Position numbers and translations under genes: made by a program. The notes beneath the pieces are model-generated. The model was not told the origin of the DNA and searched no databases. It saw only the letters and a program-made list of their open reading frames with translations. Positions 44,319-49,777 of a stretch of DNA of 49,777 bases are shown here, one piece after another. Origin of the DNA: JAKSCF01 sp028279945 (GTDB taxonomy: Bacteria; Bacillota; Clostridia; Peptostreptococcales; JAAYPU01); NCBI GenBank assembly GCA_028279945.1, contig JANQMT010000123.1, positions 1 through 49,777 of the forward strand, read 5' to 3'. The stretch's first letter is position 1; every line of letters begins with the position of its first letter.

Positions 44319-44522
44319 CTACGCATTTGCCTTCTTGAGCTCTTTTTCTCTCAGGATGGTTTTAGCACGTGCAATGTCTTTTTTAACGTTTCTAACACTT
44401 ATAGGGTTTTCAAGCTGACCAGTAGCATGTTGAAAACGAAGATTGAATAATTCGTTCTTTAACTTTAAAATCTCGCTATTCAATTCTTGTTCAGTCATTT
44501 CTTTTAATTTATCAGCCTTCAT
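44319..44522 (-). CDS. rpmC: Ribosomal protein L29
   Basis: 67 residues, two-helix hairpin at the tunnel exit; LKNELFNLRFQHATGQLENP is diagnostic. Its start overlaps the rplP end by 11 bases, so translation is coupled. Confidence 0.98.
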   Translation of the reverse strand: MKADKLKEMTEQELNSEILKLKNELFNLRFQHATGQLENPISVRNVKKDIARAKTILREKELKKANA

Positions 44523-44955
44523 TTACTTCACCACCCTTGCCTTCTAAATCATCACGAACTACAAATTTACATTTGATTGGTAGTTTATGAATTGCAAGTC
44601 TAATCGCTTCTCTTGCTTGTTCTTCGGTTACACCATCTATTTCATACATAACTCTTCCTGGTCTTACTTTAGCTACATAAAACTCCGGCGCCCCTTTACC
44701 TGCACCCATACGAACTTCTGCAGGTTTCTTTGTCACAGGCTTATGAGGGAAAATTTTAATATAAACTTTTCCTCCTCTTTTTATAGATCCAGTCATAGCT
44801 ATCCTTGCAGATTCAATCTGGTTGGAAGTAATCCAAGCAGGCTCTAAAGCCATAAGCCCGAACTTACCGTAAGTGACTTTGTTTCCTCTAGTCGCTTTAC
44901 CTGTCATTCTTCCTCTATGAACTCTACGACGTTTTACTCTTTTAGGCATTAACAT
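44512..44955 (-). CDS. rplP: Ribosomal protein L16
   Basis: 147 residues; the MLMPKRVKRRRVHRGRM start has GGAGGAG seven bases upstream. The RMGAGKGAPEFYVAKVRPG loop near the A site is intact. Confidence 0.98.
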   Translation of the reverse strand: MLMPKRVKRRRVHRGRMTGKATRGNKVTYGKFGLMALEPAWITSNQIESARIAMTGSIKRGGKVYIKIFPHKPVTKKPAEVRMGAGKGAPEFYVAKVRPGRVMYEIDGVTEEQAREAIRLAIHKLPIKCKFVVRDDLEGKGGEVNEG

Positions 44956-45009
44956 CGCTATACTCCTCCTTTCTGGTCAAAACAGCTAATTCATAAGCTT
45001 CTACCACTA

Positions 45010-45762
45010 TTATTCTTTTTCTGATGCTTCTTTTCTTTTAGAATAATCTGGTTTTCTTCTTTGTCTATTATTTCTTCTTCTGTCATCATTTCTTGATTTT
45101 TTATCTTCTTGAACTTCTTCAACAAAAGTTTTGGATAAAACCTCACCTTTATTGATCCATACTTTGACACCAATTTTTCCATATGTTGTAGTTGCTTCTG
45201 CAAATCCATAATCAATATTCGCTCTTAGTGTATGCAAAGGTACATTGCCTTCACTATACTTTTCGCTTCGTGCCATTTCAACACCGCCAAGTCTTCCAGC
45301 AGACATAACTTTAATGCCTTTTGCACCGGCTTTCATGGTTCTACCCATTGCCTGCTTCATAGCACGCCTGAAGGAAATCCTTCTTTCAAGGGCAGACGCA
45401 ATGCTTTCTGCCACTAACTGAGCATCTAATTCAGGTCTTTTGATTTCGAACACATTCAACATAACGCTTTTATTAATCAATTTTTGCAGTTCATTTCTAA
45501 CTTCTTCTATTCCCGATCCGCCTTTACCTATGACCATTCCCGGTTTAGCTGTATAGACTGTTACTTTTACTTTGTTGTTTGCTGCTCTTTCAATTTGGAT
45601 TTTAGAAACACTTGCGGTATACAATTTTTTCTTGATATAACGTCTGATTTTATTATCTTCAATAAGAAGGTCTGCGAACTCTTTTTTATCTGCATACCAC
45701 TTTGAATTCCAGTCTTTAATGACACCCACTCTTAATCCATGGGGATTTACTTTTTGACCCAT
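45010..45762 (-). CDS. rpsC: Ribosomal protein S3
   Basis: 250 residues; KH domain with VIGKGGSGIEEV, then the S3 C-terminal domain with GRLGGVEMARSE. After about residue 215 there is a tail of some 30 residues composed mostly of Arg, Lys, Asp, Asn and Glu, with no fold evident. S3 tails vary, so this is a lineage feature rather than damage. Confidence 0.98.
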   Translation of the reverse strand: MGQKVNPHGLRVGVIKDWNSKWYADKKEFADLLIEDNKIRRYIKKKLYTASVSKIQIERAANNKVKVTVYTAKPGMVIGKGGSGIEEVRNELQKLINKSVMLNVFEIKRPELDAQLVAESIASALERRISFRRAMKQAMGRTMKAGAKGIKVMSAGRLGGVEMARSEKYSEGNVPLHTLRANIDYGFAEATTTYGKIGVKVWINKGEVLSKTFVEEVQEDKKSRNDDRRRNNRQRRKPDYSKRKEASEKE

Positions 45763-45780
45763 TCAATTTACCTCCTTCTA

Positions 45781-46116
45781 CTATGCTTTTTCCTTTAATA
45801 CAACCCCTACATGGCTACTTCTTTTCAGTATGATTGACGCACGTCCCATTGATCCTGCTCTCCAACGCTTCATAGTAGGTCCTTGGTTGGCATATACTTC
45901 TGAAACATACAAATTATCCGGATCCATACTGTGATTGTTTTCAGCATTTGCTACTGCAGAGTTGATTACTTTTTGTAATACTTTTGCACCTTTATTAGGC
46001 GTAAAGTTTAATATCGCTAATGCTTCGTTAGCATCTTTTCCTCTTACTAAATCTGTTATGGGCTTCATTTTTCTGGGAGAAATTCGCACATACTTGGCAA
46101 TTGCTTTTGCTTCCAT
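45781..46116 (-). CDS. rplV: Ribosomal protein L22
   Basis: 111 residues; YVRISPRKMKPITDLVRGK start and the extended beta-hairpin with GPTMKRWRAGSMGRAS that lines the exit tunnel and is the macrolide-resistance site. Wild-type in appearance. Confidence 0.98.
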   Translation of the reverse strand: MEAKAIAKYVRISPRKMKPITDLVRGKDANEALAILNFTPNKGAKVLQKVINSAVANAENNHSMDPDNLYVSEVYANQGPTMKRWRAGSMGRASIILKRSSHVGVVLKEKA

Positions 46117-46146
46117 CGAATACCCTCCTTCCGCAATTGTTTATTA

Positions 46147-46431
46147 TTATTTCTTAACTTTTGAAGATTTTTCTTTGTCAGCATGGCCTCTATAAGTTCT
46201 AGTAGGAGCAAATTCTCCAAGCTTATGTCCTACCATATCTTCAGTTATATAAACTGGAACGTGTTTTCTTCCATCATGTACCGCTATGGTATGTCCTACC
46301 ATCTGTGGAAAAATTGTAGATGCTCTAGACCATGTTTTTATAACCTTTTTATCGTTTTTTGAATTCATTCCGTCGATTATTTTTATAAGTTTAGGTGCTA
46401 CAAATGGCCCTTTTTTAAGAGATCTTCCCAT
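46147..46431 (-). CDS. rpsS: Ribosomal protein S19
   Basis: 94 residues; MGRSLKKGPFVAPKLIKII and the HDGRKHVPVYITEDMVGHKL signature. Confidence 0.98.
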   Translation of the reverse strand: MGRSLKKGPFVAPKLIKIIDGMNSKNDKKVIKTWSRASTIFPQMVGHTIAVHDGRKHVPVYITEDMVGHKLGEFAPTRTYRGHADKEKSSKVKK

Positions 46432-46461
46432 TAACTTTTTCCTCCCTTCACTTCACTGACT

Positions 46462-47295
46462 CTACTTTTTGTCTCTGCGTTTTACAATGTATTTGTCAGA
46501 AGGCTTATTTTTCTTTCTTGTTTTATAACCAAGTGCCGGTTTACCCCAAGGTGTTACCGGGCTAGGTCTGCCTACAGGTGCTCTTCCTTCACCACCACCG
46601 TGTGGATGGTCATTTGGATTCATAACAGAACCTCTAACCGTTGGTCGGATACCCATATGTCTTTTACGACCTGCTTTACCAATATTGATATTAGAATGAT
46701 CAAGATTACCTACTTCACCAATAGTTGCTCTACATTCTAAGCTTACTTTTCTCATTTCACCAGATGGCAGTCTCAGTGTAGCATGTTTGCCTTCCTTAGC
46801 CATTAGCTGAGCTGAATTTCCTGCTGATCTTACCATTTGTGCGCCTTTACCCGGCTTTAATTCAATGTTATGGATAACGGTACCAACAGGGATACTTTTT
46901 AGCGGTAATGCGTTACCTATTTTGATATCAACATTTTCTCCTGAGAAAACAACTTCTCCAACGCTTAACTTGTTAGGTGCAATGATGTATCTTTTTTCAC
47001 CATCAGCATAAACAAGCAGTGCAATGTTTGCACTTCTGTTTGGATCGTATTCTATGGTAGCAACCTTTGCAGGAATACCATCTTTATTTCTTTTAAAATC
47101 AATTTTTCTGTATTTTCTTTTTTGTCCGCCACCTTTATGTCGAACCGTTATCTTACCATGTGCATTTCTACCGGCTTTCTTTTTTAATGTCGCCAGTAGG
47201 GATTTTTCAGGCTGATCTGTCGTAATTTCTTCAAATGTTGATACAGACATGCCTCTTAACCCAGGTGTTGTCGGTTTATATTTTCTGATACCCAT
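46462..47295 (-). CDS. rplB: Ribosomal protein L2
   Basis: 277 residues; needed for subunit joining and peptidyl transfer. The conserved loop NPNDHPHGGGEGRAPVGRPS contains the functional His. SH3-like and OB-fold domains in usual order. Confidence 0.98.
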   Translation of the reverse strand: MGIRKYKPTTPGLRGMSVSTFEEITTDQPEKSLLATLKKKAGRNAHGKITVRHKGGGQKRKYRKIDFKRNKDGIPAKVATIEYDPNRSANIALLVYADGEKRYIIAPNKLSVGEVVFSGENVDIKIGNALPLKSIPVGTVIHNIELKPGKGAQMVRSAGNSAQLMAKEGKHATLRLPSGEMRKVSLECRATIGEVGNLDHSNINIGKAGRKRHMGIRPTVRGSVMNPNDHPHGGGEGRAPVGRPSPVTPWGKPALGYKTRKKNKPSDKYIVKRRDKK

Positions 47296-47329
47296 GCGAT
47301 TTCCCTCCTTCGTTCAATATGTCTAAAAA

Positions 47330-47617
47330 TTACATTCCTTCGAAGAATTCAATTTCTTTACTATCGGGTGTAAGCGTAACAATTGCTTTCTTTTCATCAG
47401 CTCTTCTGCCTACATTTCTTCCCATTCGTTTCATTTTTCCTTGAATATTCATGATGTTAACTTTTTTTACTGTAACACCAAAAATTTCTTCTATGGCATT
47501 TTTAACTTGTGTTTTATTTGCTGTTTTTAATACCTTAAAAGTATATTTTTTATCTGCTATATCGTCCATACTGGTTTCAGTAATGACCGGTTTTATTATG
47601 ATGTCATAAGCTGTCAT
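47330..47617 (-). CDS. rplW: Ribosomal protein L23
   Basis: 95 residues; IIIKPVITETSMDDI and the AIEEIFGVTVKKVNIMN segment. Docking site for trigger factor and SRP. Overlaps the rplD stop by one base. Confidence 0.98.
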   Translation of the reverse strand: MTAYDIIIKPVITETSMDDIADKKYTFKVLKTANKTQVKNAIEEIFGVTVKKVNIMNIQGKMKRMGRNVGRRADEKKAIVTLTPDSKEIEFFEGM

Positions 47618-48240
47618 TATGAGTACACCTCCTCTATTTTGTGTACTGCATCTTTTGTCACTATAAAACTATTGTATTTGATTATATCGTACACATTAAG
47701 TGTTGTTACAAGAGTTGTTTTTACTCCCGGAATATTGGCTGCAGATTTTATCACATTCTCGTCTTTTCCATCCATAACGATGAGTGCTTTTTTCTCTGCA
47801 TTAATATTGGATAATACCTTTACCATTTCTTTTGTTTTAGGCGCTTCCATTGTCAGAGCATCTAATACAATGATTTCTTTCTCAGCCACCTTAGATGTAA
47901 GAGCTGACTTCATAGCCAATCTTCTCAATTTCTTAGGTAATGAATATCTATAATCTCTTGGCTTTGGAGCGAATACGATTCCTCCGCCAACATGGTTCGG
48001 CGCAACTCTGCTTCCTTGTCTCGCACGACCGGTTCCTTTTTGTCTGAAAGGCTTACGTCCGCCTCCTCTGACTTCACTTCTAGTTTTTGCAGATTGAGTG
48101 CCTTGTCTTTGGTTTGCTAAATAATTTTTAACCACTGCGTGAACAGCATGTTCATTGATTTCAATTCCAAATATGCCATCATTTAAATCCATTTCACCTT
48201 GTTGCTCACCAGTCATATTTAAAACGCTTACTTTCGCCAT
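47617..48240 (-). CDS. rplD: Ribosomal protein L4
   Basis: 207 residues from ATG at 48240, seven bases after GGAGG; the frame's earlier ATG is one base from the site. Tunnel loop RKPFRQKGTGRARQGS is intact. L4 is a known feedback regulator of S10 operons in other bacteria, relevant to the structured leader here. Confidence 0.97.
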   Translation of the reverse strand: MAKVSVLNMTGEQQGEMDLNDGIFGIEINEHAVHAVVKNYLANQRQGTQSAKTRSEVRGGGRKPFRQKGTGRARQGSRVAPNHVGGGIVFAPKPRDYRYSLPKKLRRLAMKSALTSKVAEKEIIVLDALTMEAPKTKEMVKVLSNINAEKKALIVMDGKDENVIKSAANIPGVKTTLVTTLNVYDIIKYNSFIVTKDAVHKIEEVYS

Positions 48241-48263
48241 TTTCATTCCTCCCTTCTGCTATA

Positions 48264-48902
48264 CTATTTATCGTTTCTACTCTTGACAGAATTTTTAATT
48301 TTAAGTAGTGTTCCTTTTGGACCGGGAACTGCTCCTTTTAAAAGCATCACATTCTTTTCAGGAATCGTTTTAACCACTTCAATATTTTGAACCGTAACGG
48401 TCTCTGCACCCATTCTACCGGCTCCTTTTTGTCCTTTAAAAACTCTTCCTGGGAAAGATGACCCACCTAGCGAACCAGGTCCTCTGTGATACTTAGATCC
48501 GTGTCCCATAGGTCCTCTGGATTGACCATGTCTTTTAATAGGTCCTTGTGTTCCTTTACCCTTTGAAGTACCTGTAACGTCTACTTTGTTACCTACTTCA
48601 AAATCTTCAACGGTAATGGTTTGACCGGTTTCAAATGCTTTAGCATCTTCAACTCTGAATTCAGTTAAATGCTTCTTTAGTTCTACATTTGACTTTTCAA
48701 AATGTCCTTTTAAAGGCTTGTTAACCTTTGCAGGCTTTGCATCATCATATCCAATTTGAACGCCTTCGTACCCGTCGATATCTTTTGTCTTAATTTGTGT
48801 TACAACAACAGGTCCTGCTTCAACTACTGTAACCGGTATTACCTCTCCAGCTTCAGTAAAGATTTGAGTCATGCCAACTTTTTTACCTAGTATTGTCTTC
48901 AT
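48264..48902 (-). CDS. rplC: Ribosomal protein L3
   Basis: 212 residues; MKTILGKKVGMTQIF start and the GHGSKYHRGPGSLG loop reaching the peptidyl transferase centre. A 143-base spacer separates it from rpsJ, longer than others in the operon; I see no clear promoter in it. Confidence 0.98.
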   Translation of the reverse strand: MKTILGKKVGMTQIFTEAGEVIPVTVVEAGPVVVTQIKTKDIDGYEGVQIGYDDAKPAKVNKPLKGHFEKSNVELKKHLTEFRVEDAKAFETGQTITVEDFEVGNKVDVTGTSKGKGTQGPIKRHGQSRGPMGHGSKYHRGPGSLGGSSFPGRVFKGQKGAGRMGAETVTVQNIEVVKTIPEKNVMLLKGAVPGPKGTLLKIKNSVKSRNDK

Positions 48903-49045
48903 GTTTACACCTCCTGTTTTCTTACAGCGGATTACAATTTACAGCAATAACTCCTGCTTTAATTATCAGAAATTATGCTTCTACAGTGTAATCATACTAA
49001 GAAGTGGACTGGTAGAAATCTATCTCAATCTAATCTTAGTATTTT

Positions 49046-49357
49046 CTATAGTTTGATTTCAATATCCACGCCTGCGGGCAGGTCAAGTCTCATCAGAGAA
49101 TCGACTGTTTTAGGCGTTGGATTTAGTATGTCTATAAGTCTTTTATGTGTCCTTTGTTCAAATTGTTCTCTAGAATCCTTGTATTTATGCACTGCTCTTA
49201 AGATTGTAATCACTTGTTTTTCTGTAGGCAGTGGAATAGGACCTGATACGTCTGCACCTGTTTTCTTAGCAGTCTGAACAATTTTGCCTGCTGATTGATC
49301 TAAAATATTGTGATCATACGCCTTTAATCTAATTCTGATTTTTTGTCCTTGAGTCAT
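49046..49357 (-). CDS. rpsJ: Ribosomal protein S10
   Basis: 103 residues; QKIRIRLKAYDHNILDQSA and SGPIPLPTEKQVITILR are diagnostic; also the NusE transcription antitermination partner of NusB. First gene of the S10 operon, with AGGAGG upstream of the ATG. Confidence 0.98.
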   Translation of the reverse strand: MTQGQKIRIRLKAYDHNILDQSAGKIVQTAKKTGADVSGPIPLPTEKQVITILRAVHKYKDSREQFEQRTHKRLIDILNPTPKTVDSLMRLDLPAGVDIEIKL

Positions 49358-49402
49358 TGAATTACCTCCTTTTATCGCACGTTTTTAATATTAATCACGC
49401 AC

Positions 49403-49538
49403 GAAGGGACCTTCATACACTTAGCCGGGTGTTTCATTTTTTTTTGAAAACCGGCGTGAAATCCCGTCGCCCGTTTCTTTGAACGAACATTCTCCACAGA
49501 AATTCCCTGAATAGAAGGCTCATTTTGCTACTATTCAG
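49403..49538 (-). promoter_or_regulatory. Structured S10-operon leader
   Basis: In the roughly 220-base leader I find three hairpins: CTGAATAG/CTATTCAG (49507-49514, 49531-49538), GCCGG/CCGGC with extra A-T pairing (49424-49428, 49451-49455), and GAAGG/CCTTC (49403-49407, 49410-49414). There is no T-run terminator. It may be an autoregulatory r-protein (L4-type) leader; I cannot match it to a known class by eye. Confidence 0.55.
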
Positions 49539-49578
49539 CCACCTCCTGCTTCATCGCTGTCCTAAAGCACGCTTAAAT

Positions 49579-49607
49579 ATTATATTATATTTTTATTTTA
49601 AAATCAA
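49579..49607 (-). promoter_or_regulatory. S10 operon promoter
   Basis: Minus strand TTGATT (49602-49607), 17-base spacer, TATAAT (49579-49584), in an AT-rich tract just after the tuf terminator. Confidence 0.8.
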
Positions 49608-49639
49608 GTATTATTACCGTTTCTTTAAAACAAAATTTG

Positions 49640-49669
49640 CATTCAATCGAGAATTCTCGATTGAATGCA
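49640..49669 (-). terminator. Terminator of tuf
   Basis: A perfect 30-base palindrome (15-bp arms, GCATTCAATCGAG...) 16 bases past the tuf stop, followed by a T-rich stretch on the minus strand. Confidence 0.85.
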
Positions 49670-49685
49670 TAAATCTTGATATGAA

Positions 49686-49777
49686 CTATTCAATAATCTC
49701 AGCAACAACACCGGAAGCTACTGTTCTTCCACCTTCTCTAATAGCAAATCGTTGTCCTTCTTCAATTGCTATCGGAT
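49686..49777 (-). CDS. tuf: Elongation factor Tu, C-terminal end (cut by the window)
   Basis: The last 30 codons: IAIEEGQRFAIREGGRTVAS followed by a GVVAEIIE end, which is the domain III C-terminus of EF-Tu. The gene runs off the right edge. Its place before rpsJ fits the str-S10 junction. The final residues vary between species and carry no sign of damage. Confidence 0.96.
   Translation of the reverse strand, partial: PIAIEEGQRFAIREGGRTVASGVVAEIIE

Overview
The window is AT-rich and gene-dense, and every protein gene I can support lies on the minus strand. Several features point to a low-GC, anaerobic, Gram-positive (Clostridia-type) bacterium. These are AGGAGG-type ribosome binding sites, class III (oxygen-sensitive) ribonucleotide reductase, a four-cysteine adenylate kinase lid, zinc-type S14, lipobox lipoproteins, ECF transporter genes next to the ribosomal cluster, and a KOW-domain protein between infA and map. 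I cannot name the genus. I see no rRNA, tRNA, CRISPR array or insertion sequence.

Reading in the direction of transcription (right to left), the right edge holds the 3' end of tuf and its terminator. A strong promoter and a structured leader follow. Then comes the complete S10-spc-alpha supercluster (49357 to 33685): rpsJ-rplCDWB-rpsS-rplV-rpsC-rplP-rpmC-rpsQ-rplNXE-rpsN-rpsH-rplFR-rpsE-rpmD-rplO-secY-adk-map-KOW-infA-rpmJ-rpsMKD-rpoA-rplQ. The ECF transporter core ecfA1-ecfA2-ecfT follows. It is bracketed by small palindromic repeats, and the usual truA-rplM-rpsI do not follow it.

The middle (30.4 to 20.4 kb) carries membrane and envelope genes. They include a DUF6512-like protein, a secreted acidic three-repeat protein next to an OmpR-type two-component system, an unknown membrane protein, and a queT transporter behind a preQ1-I-like riboswitch. 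An iron alcohol dehydrogenase, two L,D-transpeptidases and a putative glycoside hydrolase lipoprotein complete this part.

From 20.2 to 12.0 kb there is a compact catabolic cassette: a DeoR regulator, an rbs-like ABC importer, MtnK-like kinase, MtnA-like isomerase, class II aldolase and a decayed iron alcohol dehydrogenase. This is the gene set of the methylthioribose / 5-deoxyribose salvage route (DHAP shunt), with an importer added and the last reductase broken. The class III ribonucleotide reductase nrdD-nrdG follows, behind a promoter with a NrdR-like box. Between nrdG and a lipoyl-domain dihydrolipoyl dehydrogenase sits a 251-bp fold-back repeat.

The left end is the most interesting part. 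A sigma-54 activator is followed by a textbook sigma-54 promoter with two matching upstream palindromes, driving a GabT-like aminotransferase, an archaeal-type (type II) GAPDH-like dehydrogenase and an archaeal-type PGK-like kinase. Both glycolytic homologues appear to carry changes at substrate-binding positions. I propose, as inference, that the trio converts an omega-amino acid to a semialdehyde, an acyl phosphate, then an acid plus ATP, in parallel with ArgD-ArgC-ArgB run in the catabolic direction.
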